Of a DNA stretch of 64,000 nt, positions 1 to 9,998 are shown piece by piece (within the stretch, counting starts at the first letter, position 1; the number at the start of each line of letters is the position of its first letter). A program made the position numbers and the translations under genes. The notes under the pieces are model-generated. The model did not search any database. It was not told the DNA's origin and worked only from the letters and a program-made list of their open reading frames with translations. The DNA comes from Tenrec ecaudatus. Its lineage: Eukaryota > Chordata > Mammalia > Afrosoricida > Tenrecidae. The stretch is taken from the NCBI RefSeq assembly GCF_050624435.1, contig NC_134542.1, positions 13,723,497 to 13,787,496 of the forward strand, written 5' to 3'.

Positions 1-449
1 ACTCGTTTAAAGATAGGATTCACTCACAACAGCACAGTATTTTGACTTAAACCTACACATTGAAAGAAGACAAACCATTATCTATGAGCAAAACTTGGCC
101 TTGATGATGCTCATGATAATAGTAGTCAGCAGATACTAGAGGTAGTCTGCTGAGCTTCATTCTCAAGCCTTTTAAAGAATGTACTATGTCATGTAAATTT
201 CCTAGAAGCCCAAGGACACACTATTATTGTCCAATTTTTATAAATGAGGACTCAAGGCATAAACAAAATTCTTTGCCCTCAAACCCATGCAACCAAGGTA
301 ATAAAGTGGCGAAGCAGGGATTCAAACCCCAGATTCCTGTTACAAAGGGGAGTCAAAACATATTGCTACAAAATCATACAACTCTTTATTAAACAGAAAT
401 ATCCCAATGTGAGGCTATTGCTTCTCAATATGGACTTAATCTAAGTCAG
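1..449. other. Upstream flank with a possible MIR fragment
   Basis: This is AT-rich sequence upstream of CUL3 with no convincing coding region. Around 225-345 the pattern of a 'gaggactcaaggc' block followed by 'gcagggattcaaaccc' resembles the core and 3' part of a MIR SINE, but it is diverged and the assignment is tentative. I see nothing else. Confidence 0.3.
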
Positions 450-960
450 CACTTCTGAAATGGGTGCTTCCTTCCCTCTACCCCTTTTCTGAAGAATTCT
501 GTACTCTTATTTGGACCACATCACAATGGCAGTTTGAACATGGTTGCAGATTCTAATTGTGTTTCTTTTAAATGTTCTTTGAGTGTCAGGGGCAAACATA
601 AATCTGGAGGGCAAGTTCAGGGCCGTAGAGTGGATGGGGTAAGGTAGGTTTTCAAGGACATTCTCTGCTATACTCTTGTGATGTAATAAAATCCCTCAGT
701 TCAATTTTTCTGCCTTTTGACCAATGCAGTTTTCATTTTTCTTAAAACTTCTTTATAAAACAGTCTCTGTGATTATCCCAGTATTGTCTGAGAGAATGTA
801 TCAAGATTACTAACCACATTGGAAACCCCCAAAGCGGTTGCCATAACCTTCGAAGCTGACTGTGCTGCCTTTTATTTAGTTGGCTCAGTTGATCTGTTAG
901 AAGCCAATTTTGATTGTACCTTGCTCTCTGAATCCCATTCATAAATTGAGGACTCCATAC
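450..960 (-). mobile_element. Mariner DNA transposon, 3' half of a split copy
   Basis: This segment can be lined up by eye with two other mariner copies in the window. The stretch near 491-600 matches 49110-49215, and the stretch near 715-755 matches 29425-29460. It carries no open frame. Together with 1950-2475 it appears to be one minus-strand mariner copy later split by about 1 kb that includes an RTE fragment. Confidence 0.6.
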
Positions 961-1514
961 TCCATGTGTTCATAATTTCTTTCATAAGAATTAATACCAA
1001 ACTCCAAGGAGTTAGAGATTAAAGATGTCCCAAATGTCTAACTTCTCCAAGATATTATAATGCTCTCCCCGCCAATCCCACTCCTCCTTATAGTATGGTC
1101 CTTCAAATCCCTGGGTTTGATAATTCACTGCAGTATCTCACTGAAGTGTTAAGGAAATGTCTCATAAACTTTCAAGGTTGTGGGTGCTGTTAGGTCTCAA
1201 ATCTGAAGGTAGGGGCAAGTGAAATGCAGGGTCCAGAACCAGAAGTCAGCTAGGTATAAAAGCCAAAGCAGGTCATCTTGCTTCAGTCAAGAAACAGAGG
1301 GTACAAAAACAAAAGAGAAGGGCTTGGTGGAAGTGTTTTTATTTTTCAGCAAACCCTTTCTCCAAGGAAAACAAGGATGGCGATTTAAATCATACCCTTT
1401 AATAGAGTCTAAAGATATATCCCACCATATTCCTGTGACAGAGAACCCCCTTCAAGCTGATAAAAGTCTTGAATATATACATCACAAAAGGGATTATGGC
1501 AAGCAAGATTAGGG
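961..1514. other. Unassigned spacer inside the split mariner
   Basis: The segment lies between the mariner half and an RTE fragment. A short run of codons near 1219-1512 has no recognisable similarity and no coding signature. It could belong to an old LTR or unique sequence. I cannot assign it. Confidence 0.3.
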
Positions 1515-1850
1515 CTGGTTAGGCACCATGAAATTGGTTCCAACCCATAGGGACCCGTGCACAATGTAAAGAAACGCTGCCTACTGCTGCACCATCCTTA
1601 CAATTGTTCCTATGCTTGAACCCATGTTGAAGCCACTGTTGAGGCTCATCCATCTTGTTGAGGGCCCTCCTCTTTTTCACTGCCCCTTCACTTTACTAAG
1701 CTTGATGTTCTTCTTCAGGGCCTGGTCTCTCCCGACAACACGTCCAAAGTATGTGAGACTAAGTCTCGCCATCCTTGATGCTAAGCTAAGGAACACTCTG
1801 GCGATCTTCTTCCAAGACATGTTTTGTCTAGAAGCGTCTTATTAAGAAAT
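1515..1850 (-). mobile_element. RTE/BovB LINE 3' fragment
   Basis: The reverse complement reads as the last part of the RTE-clade LINE seen repeatedly in the window. It includes the 'tccaaagta' and 'cttccaagaca' blocks and, at the left edge, the terminal tail that reads 'aaccaatttcatgg' on the minus strand. Parallel copies lie at 14740-15440 and 62360-63080. The reading frame is destroyed. Confidence 0.7.
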
Positions 1851-1949
1851 TCACTAGATTTCAGGTGACGATTTCTCCCATAAAATTGTCTTTATTAGTT
1901 TGATCGTGTTTAAAATACTGATGGACTAGTCAGTGCTGTAAGCTGGCTT

Positions 1950-2475
1950 ATCGTTGAACAATTCCTTTTGGCATTCCAGATACCTAAAGCCTCACGAGGA
2001 CAGATGTTTGCTTAAAATTGAAAATGCCAAGCCACGTGAGATGCTAATTTCCCGAGCTGGCACATCAACGGCAACGTTTTCCAGTCTTCCATCAGCTTCC
2101 GGACTTCCAACAGTCTCTTCATTCATTGGGGTTGACCATCATCCCTCCCAATCATCTTCCAGGTCTTCCCGACCATCCTTAAAATGCACGATCCATCTAG
2201 AAATCGTTGTCTTGTGTGAGGAAGCATTTCAGCAAACTTGTGGCAAAACTTCAGTGGTTTGGGAAGATGTCCAATTGAGGGTTGCTAAAAAGATATAATG
2301 AGCCCTGATGTCAAAATTGTCTTTTCCCATGGCGCAAAAAGCATCCTTTTATTGAAGGCAACTTAATGAGATTAAGTGTTTTACAGAGAGAACTTGTTCG
2401 TAGTCATCCATTAATTGTAAAGACATGTTTAAAGACATTTTGTTTTCAATAAATCTGTGCTCATTGGACTAGAGC
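1950..2475 (-). mobile_element. Mariner transposon, 5' half of a split copy
   Basis: On the minus strand the order of blocks matches 29750-30130 and, in the opposite direction, 7570-7830. It corresponds to the mariner N-terminal helix-turn-helix region, where a degraded 'EMLPHTRQRFLDG' stretch is readable. Several stops and frameshifts make it inactive. It pairs with 450-960 as one interrupted element. Confidence 0.65.
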
Positions 2476-3590
2476 CTGAGTAGTATTACTTTCTTACTTA
2501 CATTGGTATGTTATTCTATTACAAATAGATGGTCAGAAAAGTACAAACAAGAGAAATGCATTGGTTGTTAGTCTAATGCTAAGAAAATGTTTCAATTAGC
2601 ATACAAATAAACTCCTACTCAAGACTCCTATTGTCATGTTAATCCAGCGCCTTTCCCAATATTGTCTTATTATCCCATTTATTAATGACCTATTTTTAGC
2701 TTCAGTGTTAGCACACTGTCTCATGATTTTTATTTGTTTTGATTAGCAAAACTCAAAACACAAAAATCAGAAAATATTATTTTCAGTAGGGCCTCCCAAC
2801 CAAGCAGGTGCTGACAGTGTAGTCAGCAAGGCTAAGTTAACTGAGGACAGTTGAATCTTTATGTCAAATACAAAAAAACCTTCAAATGAACAGGTTTCAT
2901 ACTCAAAAGAACTAGAGCCTCAGCCTCCATATCTTGACATCCATCCCAACAATAGTTTCTTGTTTATAGATACAACAAAAACAAAACAAAAAATAGTTTC
3001 TTATTTGAAATAAGAAGATCAAAACATTCAATTGGGACTGACATTTGATCCATCAAGTTTGAAACCCAACTAAAGGAGTAACTGGGCAATATAAAATAAG
3101 GAAGTAAAATTCATAGTAAAACAAAAAGTAAAACTGGTGAGTCAAATGTTCTAAGTACAAAAAACTACTACTACTACAACAACAACAAAGAAACCGTTCG
3201 TATTCACAGCAAACGGAATTGAAAGAGTACTTTTGGTTTAAAAAAGTGATTTGGCAAGCTCAAGTTGAGCTTGCATTACAAAGTTATGGAATTTCAATCG
3301 TAAAGGAAAAAGGTCTTAACACGAGCAATTCCTGGGTCCACAGGAAAAATCTCAGCGAACTCAGAGGTCCTGAAGTTTTTCACGATTTCAATAAACTTTG
3401 TGGATTAATGTCCACCTTAGACCTGAGAACTGAGGTGTGCATGTCCCGTCGTTTCCTCGTTATGTATAGAGACCTGATTTCGGACACTGCAAGTAACTCC
3501 TGCACAAGGTCCTCTTTCAACTTCCGGGCTGGTGTCCAAGTACCCATCCCTACTCCACATGCCCTAGAAAAACATAGGAACCAGTTTAGG
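2476..3590. other. AT-rich upstream sequence with a short (CTA/CAA)n tract
   Basis: There is no gene here. A trinucleotide run (cta)n followed by (caa)n sits at about 3163-3190. The rest looks like unique or very old sequence leading into the promoter island. Confidence 0.4.
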
Positions 3591-3725
3591 ACGTCAGCTA
3601 GGCAGTGGGCTCCCCGCGCTCCTCCCCGATACTGGCTTCCCGCCGCCTCAGCCCAGCCCAGCCCAACCCAGTCCGGCCCACTACAGTCCTCTCAGTCTCT
3701 CCGAGCATCCCCCGCCCGCTCTGTC

Positions 3726-3733
3726 CACGTGAC
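3726..3733 (+). promoter_or_regulatory. E-box, USF/MiT-TFE type
   Basis: The sequence CACGTGAC is a perfect CACGTG core in a GC-rich promoter, about 750 bp before the CUL3 start codon. Factors of the USF and MiT/TFE families bind such sites. Use of this one is inferred. Confidence 0.5.
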
Positions 3734-3764
3734 CAGGACCCCCACCGACAGCCCTCCTCGACCC

Positions 3765-3773
3765 ACCAATCAG
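3765..3773 (+). promoter_or_regulatory. CCAAT box (NF-Y type)
   Basis: ACCAATCAG is a good NF-Y motif upstream of the GC boxes. It is typical of TATA-less housekeeping promoters. Confidence 0.5.
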
Positions 3774-3978
3774 CCACGTCCTGAGCACAACAGCAAGTCT
3801 CAGATGGTCCTCTTTGCAGCAGGCAACTCGATGTTCCCGCCCCCGGCCCCGCCCTCTCCCTCCTCCCGCTCCCAGGTGACCCCGCCCACCTCCCAATTTC
3901 CCTCCTCCCCTCCTCTCGCTACCCACTCTTGCTCCCGGGCTTCGCCCCGCCCCACCCGTGGCCGCGCGCTCGCTCTCT

Positions 3979-3997
3979 TCTCGCGAGATCTGACGTC
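3979..3997 (+). promoter_or_regulatory. Palindromic CGCG element next to a CRE-like site
   Basis: TCTCGCGAGA (3979-3988) is a perfect 10-bp palindrome known from many housekeeping CpG-island promoters. TGACGTC (3991-3997) follows after two bases and matches seven of the eight bases of a full CRE. The pair lies about 480-500 bp before the CUL3 start codon. Confidence 0.6.
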
Positions 3998-4160
3998 CTC
4001 GCCGCGGCCACCGTCGTCCCCCTCCCGTCCTCCCACCCCCCCTCCCCCCAATCTCTCCACTCTTTGGCTCTCCTCCCTCCTCCCTCCCCCCTCCACCCTC
4101 TGGGCCGGATCTCGTCTCGCTGAGGCGGAGGAGGAGAAGGAGGAGGAGGAGGACGTTCGG

Positions 4161-4170
4161 CCTGCGCAGT
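4161..4170 (+). promoter_or_regulatory. NRF1-like half site
   Basis: The block 'cctgcgcagt' contains the TGCGCA core of NRF1 sites. It lies just before the first upstream ATG, in a region that could be promoter or leader. Confidence 0.35.
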
Positions 4171-4173
4171 GAG

Positions 4174-4221
4174 ATGTTTGTCCGTCGCCGCCGCCGCCGC
4201 CATCGCGGAGCAGCGCGATAA
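4174..4221 (+). CDS. Upstream ORF, 15 codons, arginine-rich
   Basis: An ATG at 4174 opens a 15-codon frame, ending at TAA 4219-4221, whose product is MFVRRRRRRHRGAAR. The arginines come from a (CGC)n run. The start context has G at -3 and T at +4, which is moderate. The frame ends about 257 bases before the CUL3 ATG. It matters only if transcription starts upstream of 4174, which cannot be seen here. Translation is inferred. Confidence 0.35.
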   Translation: MFVRRRRRRHRGAAR

Positions 4222-4418
4222 AGGGAGCCGAGTCGGGCGCGAGGGGGACCCCGCGGAGCCGCCGCGCCAGCGCAGCCCCCCCAGCCGAGCCCGACCCGCC
4301 GAATCCGAGCCGCCGCCCCCGCCGCCGCGGCCGCCCAGGGGCCGGCCAGCTCCCCGTGCCCAGCCCGGGGGCCGCGCCGCCGCCGCCCCCAGCGTCTCCC
4401 CTCGCCCGCCCGCCTTAA

Positions 4419-4424
4419 ATGTGA
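4419..4424 (+). promoter_or_regulatory. Start-stop element (ATG-TGA) in the CUL3 leader
   Basis: An upstream ATG is followed at once by TGA, 54 bases before the CUL3 ATG. Its context is weak (T at -3). Start-stop elements in other leaders hold an initiating ribosome at a stop codon and lower downstream translation. That role here is inferred. Confidence 0.45.
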
Positions 4425-4478
4425 CACCGGCGCCTCGGAGTGCGAGCTGAAGCCGCCGCCGGGGAGGGGACGAGCACC

Positions 4479-4544
4479 ATGTCGAATCTGAGCAAAGGCA
4501 CGGGCAGCCGGAAGGACACCAAGATGCGGATCCGGGCCTTTCCG
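4479..4544 (+). CDS. CUL3: CUL3 coding exon 1 (residues 1-22)
   Basis: CUL3 is the scaffold of CRL3 ubiquitin ligases. Its N-terminal half binds BTB-domain substrate adaptors and its C-terminal half binds the RING protein RBX1. This exon encodes MSNLSKGTGSRKDTKMRIRA plus FP, the N-terminal extension that in CUL3 helps grip adaptors carrying a 3-box or BACK region. The ATG has A at -3 (CACCATGT), and the frame is preserved into exon 2. The exon ends on a complete codon (phase 0) at a strong donor, GTGAGT. It lies inside the CpG island. The identification is secure because the three exons together spell the known CUL3 N-terminus without a mismatch that I can detect. Confidence 0.97.
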
Positions 4545-7383
4545 GTGAGTGTCTTGTCGTGCCCGGGACCCCGGGGCTGGGCCCGGCCGAGAGCCGCACG
4601 CGAGGCCCGGGCTGAACTCCCCCAACAGGCCGCAGGCCCGGCCTCCCCGCCCCCACGCCGCCGGCCGCGGGGCGCGAGCCTGCCCGGCAACGGGGTGGCG
4701 CGGGGCCTGGCGCGGCCGCCTCCCGCCCGCAGCCGCGGCTCCCCGGCCCGCGGGCGTCGGCTGCGGCCAGAGCCCCACGCCGGGCCCCGGCCGCCCCACC
4801 GGCGGGGGTGTAGGCCCGATCCCCGCCCTGGCCCCCGCCCCACCGGGCCCCCGAGACCTGCAGCGGTGGGACGTGAGTGTAACTTTGACGCGCGGGTTAG
4901 CTGCAAGGCTAGAAAAATCACCCAGCCCCTAAGACGGCCGGGCCGAGGGGACGAAGGGGGACTGCCCTCGCGCCCTCCCCGCCTCCTTCGGAAGGGTTGA
5001 GCCGGCCACCTTCCCCGCCGCAATGACAGGGGCTCCTGGGAATGCACAACGGTGGGATCCGGATAGCACGGACCTTATTTGTAGCATCTTTCATCGCACA
5101 CGCTTCCAGAGGGCCCTACACGCACTCTGTAGGAATCGCCTCGCAGAGGAGGAGCAAACTGGACAAGTGGCCCTCTGCTTCGTGGCCCTTGGAAACCCAG
5201 GAGAACCCTGAGCTGTTCCACTTGACCCGTTTTAGTAACAGCAGACCTGCTCGGCTCTGAAACTTTTAGTTTTGAGGGGTTGAGTCATGTGCTTGCGGAG
5301 TTGAGTCTACAGGGTACAACTTTGGATGGCCGGTCTGATTCAGAGACCCAGTGGCAAGCAGCTCCTATGCACTGCTGTTAGAGAAACAGGACATACTTGC
5401 TCTGGTCGTTACAGTAACAGACATGTGTCAGGATTGACAGGCTGTCTGCCAAACTAGCAACGGAACTAGAATTGTTTAAAGAAGCAAAACGGGAGCTGTA
5501 CTACTAGTTTGTTTTCCTACGTGTGCCTTCCTTGCAATGAAGGAAGATTCTCCCCCATCCCCCCTCACTTTCATTGCCCTCATTCAGTACTTTTGTCCCA
5601 GGAAACTCGACCTCTGAATTCACAGCATACACCTATTGCTAAAGCCTGAAATACCGTGCATACTGACTAGGTGTAGAAAATTCCAGCTACAAAAGGTAGA
5701 ACATACTCTGGAGACTTAAGTGTTTGGGTGCTATTTTAAGGGATTTCGAATTATAAAAGTACTTTCCTAAGTAAAAACTACATCAGATAATGAGCAATGT
5801 TGACCAGAGGAGCACCAATGAGGTTCACTTGCAAGTGTCCCCATATAATGAGGCAAAGAGCTGGATCTGTGAAGTCAGAAGTCTTGTTTTATACTAAATG
5901 AGTCCTGAAAGCCTGAACTCTTACTTTATTGCTAAAATGTGAAATAGCTCAAAATTGATGTCAATTCACTTATTTTAACATATACTCCGATAATCCAGCT
6001 GTCTCTTTGTTGTACCCTTATCTAGGTGTATCACCAACTCTTTGATCTCTAGGTTTGCCTGCGCTTTCCTGTTCCTCCATTCAGTGAATATTCCTTAAGT
6101 ACTGTGTCAGGTGTCACATAAGCAATATAGCTTGAAAAACCAAGATCCCTGCTTTCTGGAGCATGTATTGCTAAGGGAAGGCTTGGGAATGAATTTCATT
6201 GTCCTTTAGTTGAAGGCTGTAACACTGTGTGATGGGTTTACATGTAGTACAGGAGTGTGTGTGTTTCCAAAGGAGCATCAGAGTTGTGTGCTAATGGATC
6301 TTTTCCTTCTAAACTTTGTTGCCATGAAATTTTCTTTAAAGGCTCTTAAGGAAGTTTGTGTAGTGTTTGATAATCAACAGCTAATATTGTTAATTTTTAA
6401 AAGTAGTTTTTTGTGTTTATTTAAGTATTTCTGAAATAGTTTATGAACTTATTTATTAAACGTTTCCATCAAAAACAGTTCTTATATTTTAAATAGGTAA
6501 TTTTAGTTGTCGTTCCTTGACTTCATTGAGGATATTTATTGAGGCATTTAAAAGTTAGTGGAAAATTTCATTATGTGTTAATTTTGTTTTTCCACCAACT
6601 TTTTGAAGCCCTTCATATGCCTCAATATTAGGATATACCAATAACTTATCCTTTGAGGTCTAAAGACGGATCTCTCGCCTAGTTTAGCAGCCTTGACTAC
6701 AATACTACATTTTGTGTGAGTCTATAGTCAGAAAGAAATAGTAAATGTGTTTTTTCCATGATGAAAAAAAAGTTTATATGCACACTTAAAAACTACTATT
6801 GAATTTTACATATGTCATTTGGATATGTAATTATAAGTTAAGCAAAATTATAGTTTACCAAAAAGTCTTGAGTTTCACTTCAGGTCATATAAGAGAAATT
6901 GGTTCCTTTTAGGATGAGAAGCATTAAGGAATTTCCCTGTAGTTAAACTGTTGACAGGAGAAAAGTTTTAGTATTTAGTCTTTGCTGCAGCACATAAAAT
7001 AGTTGCCATGTCACATCTCTTTTTTTGAGGCATAAATAATATAAAATAACAGCCAGGGCCATACGACTTTTATAAGAAAGGAGCCTATAGTTTTGAAACT
7101 TCTGGAAAACATGGGTTTGGATCAGCTACTAGTGCTGCCCCGAGCGGCCTTCGTTGCTTGTAGCCGTGTGTGTTACTTCTGCGTCTGTGCTCTGACAGGA
7201 GGGTTTGTTGCATTTAGGTGAGCCTTTGTCCTTACATTTGAAAACTCATTGCCTCCCATCTTTATTGTCCAGCAGTTGGTCTTCTGAGAATTGGAATTGG
7301 AGGGGGAGATGTCTGAATGAAAATATTGTTTAGCCTTTTGTTGTTACTGGCTCAGTCTTCAAAATTGAGGAGACACAAGGAGC
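4545..7383 (+). other. CUL3 intron 1, first part
   Basis: The intron opens with the rest of the CpG island to about 5060 and then becomes ordinary AT-rich DNA. I see no exon, RNA gene or clear young repeat between 5060 and 7383. The GC-rich frames overlapping 4545-5060 on both strands are composition artefacts. Confidence 0.5.
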
Positions 7384-7520
7384 GTGAGAGAAGAAGAATC
7401 GCCGCTTGACCTCTGGTTTATGCATGCTCAGGTTTATTCCAAACAAAATATATTTGATCATGGCTCTGCATTCTGTGGATGGTTGCAGCCGAGCCTCCTC
7501 AGTCTCATTAGGGTGCCTTT
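7384..7520 (-). mobile_element. Repeat fragment, probably RTE-associated
   Basis: The order of blocks, including 'tttattccaaac', 'ggatggttgcag' and 'cattagggtgcctttaaa', resembles 18298-18410, which runs into a clear minus-strand RTE fragment. The copy is short and diverged, and the class is inferred from that neighbour. Confidence 0.4.
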
Positions 7521-7569
7521 AAAGAAAAGATACTTTTTGTGCATGGGGGATCTAACAATTTTAAGATCC

Positions 7570-8560
7570 TAATAACAAATTTTTAGCAGCACCCAAGTGA
7601 ACTTCTTCCCAAACAGTTGAATGCTGCCTCACACAAAATGACAGTTTTTAGATGAATCAAGCAAGTGTTTTAATAAGGATGATCGCAAGATCACAAAGAT
7701 GAGTCAAGGGACGGATTGAATCGTCAAATATGATAAATGAAGAGTCCGGAAACTTGGTGGACTGCAGCATTACCATTGATGTGTTAGCTCCATAAATTCA
7801 GATCTCACATGGCTTGACATTTCAATTTTAAGCAACCGTTTTGACCTCAGCATGCTTTTTAGGCTCCATGGGGACCACAATCAAAGATCAGCCAGATCAA
7901 AGCGTTGATTTTTTCCATCAGACTTCTAAGAAGCTAATGAAGATGATTTTTATGGGATGAATTGAAATTGGGATTGAGGCTTGGATTTACCTAGGGGAGG
8001 CAGAGGGATGGTGCAATGGTCCAATGCAAGTAGAGCTGTCAATTAAACTGAAAGAAGAGGGGTCAGGGCAGGTATGACAACTGTTTTTTGAGATTCCTTA
8101 TCTATAAGGTTTCTCAGTGAAATTCTCATGACAGGGTTTTATCCAAGGACATACAATGATCACCAGGACTTAGACGTTTTAAGAAAATTAAGAACTGCAT
8201 TAGTGATGAAAAGGCCAGGAAAGTTGTGCCAAGGCATTTTTTCTTCCCCCGTCATGACTATGCACCTGCTTGTTCTTTGAGGATAGCCAAGACTGTCAAT
8301 AGACTCCTACTGAGCAACCTTATCCCGTTCACTTCCCATTTCTCATCTTGATTCTTCCGATTGCTTTTTGCCCCTGAAGCTTAAAAAGTTTGAAAAGAAA
8401 CAAGATGTTAGATTTTGAAAGGGTGCCAGACTATATTTTTTATGTGATATCAATCAAAGCATGAAAGATTTAGAGAGATGGGCAACACTCCTTCAGAAGT
8501 GGATAAAGATGGAGGATATTTTACGAAATAATAGCTTCACGTTTTGATACTTTAAGAAAA
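7570..8560 (+). mobile_element. Mariner DNA transposon, decayed
   Basis: Successive pieces of a mariner transposase can be read in different frames. N-terminal similarity lies at 7600-7830. A 'TVF-DS' strand block lies near 8080, and 'LRKLRTALVMKRPGKLCQGI' lies at about 8180-8240. A degraded catalytic 'DNAPAH' block lies near 8255-8280 ('HDYAPAC'). Many stops and frameshifts are present. It belongs to the same family as 450-2475 and 29140-30140 but lies on the + strand. Confidence 0.75.
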
Positions 8561-9745
8561 GTCTCTCTGATTTTGTAGCAACACTATTAGATTTAATCCT
8601 TGTATTATGTAAGTGAAGGCCTGAAAAGTGAAGTGCTCAGGTTATATTACGATTTTACCTTGAGAATTTGGAAATATTTATATTCCAGTTACTGTGGAGT
8701 TGATTCTGATTTATGTTGGCCCCCTTTTTGTAAGAGAAGTAAGTCCCCTAAGGTTGCTTTTTGAAGATAGCCAGCCCTTTCTTTTGACATACCTCTGGCT
8801 GCACTTGAACCTCCAACCTTTTACCTAGCAGTAGAACATGTGAACTATTTGTGTGACCCAGGGAAAAATAAGCATGCTTAGTCGTAACAAGGAAGAATCT
8901 GATTATGATGTCTACGCGAAACACTAAATGAGCTCCAGAGAGAATCATGTGAGTGGTGAATGGTGTGGTTATTATGGGGTGGACCTCTCAAAGGGAAAGA
9001 CATTAGTGGGAGATGAGTTTTAAGATCATTTGCAAGGTATGTACGAACTCTTAAGAGACAGTGCAGTGAAGCTTCTCTTCGCTGTTTGCTTTTCTACTGT
9101 GATAGTTCCAGATTAAGGGAAATAATTTTGATCTTCTTAATAGATTTCTTTTGTTTAAAGAAAAAATTTGTCTAGAGCTACTTCAACTTTACATACCAAA
9201 CCAAACAAAAACGGGGCTCTGGTGAGTAATAGTGACTCCTTGGGCAGCTAACCACAAGGTGAGTTGGAAACTCACCTTATAGTAGTTTTGGATATCACAC
9301 AGAATTCAGAAATAAATACGAATTTGGTTATCTTTTCAATATTGGATATTTATTTATAGAGAATTATAGATCAGATGTTACAGATTCATTGAATTGTTAT
9401 TTATACTTAGACATTCTCTGTGTTTGTTTTGGGGCAGCCACTGTTGTAGCTGCTGTTAGTGCCTCTAGTTGATGAAGTTGGGAAATAATAGAATCTTGAA
9501 GTAGTTCACTGTAAAGTTTTATTTTGCCTTGTCTTTCTAGGTAACAATTGAAATGAGCTTTGAAAATTACTGGTACCAATAATGAAAAAAAACCCAACTT
9601 CTAGTAGTAGTATAAACTATAACAAAAGTTTGGTGTTTTTAAAAAGCACATTAGTCACAATGTAATCGAGAAAGCTTTGTAGTTTTTCCTATAATTCTTC
9701 ATTAACTGTAATTTAGTAGTACCGCTTCTTTAGTTCAGAAGGATG
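8561..9745. other. Intron 1 sequence with one SINE fragment
   Basis: Minus-strand AfroSINE-like sequence lies at about 8755-8865, with the 'ctgcacttgaacctccaacctt' block and the reverse complement of the tRNA-like head ('gtgtgacccaggg'). The rest shows no gene or clear repeat. Confidence 0.4.
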
Positions 9746-9747
9746 AT

Positions 9748-9998
9748 TTAATTAACACTAGAAAAAGTTAGGACCTTATCAGGAGAGACCAGTCCTTGGA
9801 GAAAGATATGCTTGGTAAACTGGAGGGGCTGGGCAGCAAAAAAGAGGAAGGCACTCAATGAGCTGGGTTGACACTGCTGCAAAATGAGCTCAGACATAAG
9901 AGCAATTGTTACGGTGGCGCAGGAATGGTCGTTATTTTGTTCTGTTGTACGAAGGGTGCTATCAGTAGGAGGCGACACCACAGCACTTCAAAACGAGA
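9748..9998 (+). mobile_element. RTE/BovB LINE 3' end
   Basis: The segment carries the family's 3' blocks in order: 'gaccagtccttggagaaagat' (the transposon-wide 'gaccagtccctggagaa' motif), 'ctcaatgag', then 'ttgttctgttgtac' and 'ggcgacaccacagcac'. It is equivalent to 23820-24040 and 36555-36765. It has no coding capacity. Confidence 0.7.

Larger units (their letters stand above)
3590..5060 (+). promoter_or_regulatory. CUL3: CUL3 CpG-island promoter
   Basis: Base composition changes abruptly from AT-rich to very GC- and CpG-rich at about 3590 and falls back after about 5060. The island covers the proximal promoter, the untranslated leader and exon 1. It contains GC boxes ('ccccgccc' types near 3840-3960), a CCAAT box, an E-box, a palindromic CGCG element and a near-consensus CRE. 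I see no TATA box, so dispersed initiation is expected. The transcription start cannot be fixed by eye. The GC- and GA-rich leader between about 4110 and 4478 is the likely 5' UTR. Confidence 0.9.

Noticed and set aside
3219-4172. A 317-codon plus-strand frame ahead of CUL3 exon 1
   Set aside because: The C-terminal half is S/P/R low complexity from the pyrimidine-rich promoter, and the N-terminal half lies in AT-rich DNA. There is no domain, and it overlaps regulatory motifs.
3681-4799. A 372-codon open frame on the minus strand in the CpG island
   Set aside because: It is made of R, G, A and P runs expected from GC-rich DNA without stop codons, spans the CUL3 promoter and exon 1, and shows no known domain.
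4440-5000. A long frame through exon 1 into intron 1
   Set aside because: It shares the frame of the CUL3 ATG by chance and passes a strong GTGAGT donor. The true product continues in exon 2.
3590-5060. A bidirectional promoter driving a second gene leftward
   Set aside because: No splice-flanked coding exon or conserved protein was seen on the minus strand between 1 and 3600. From memory, no head-to-head partner is known for human CUL3.
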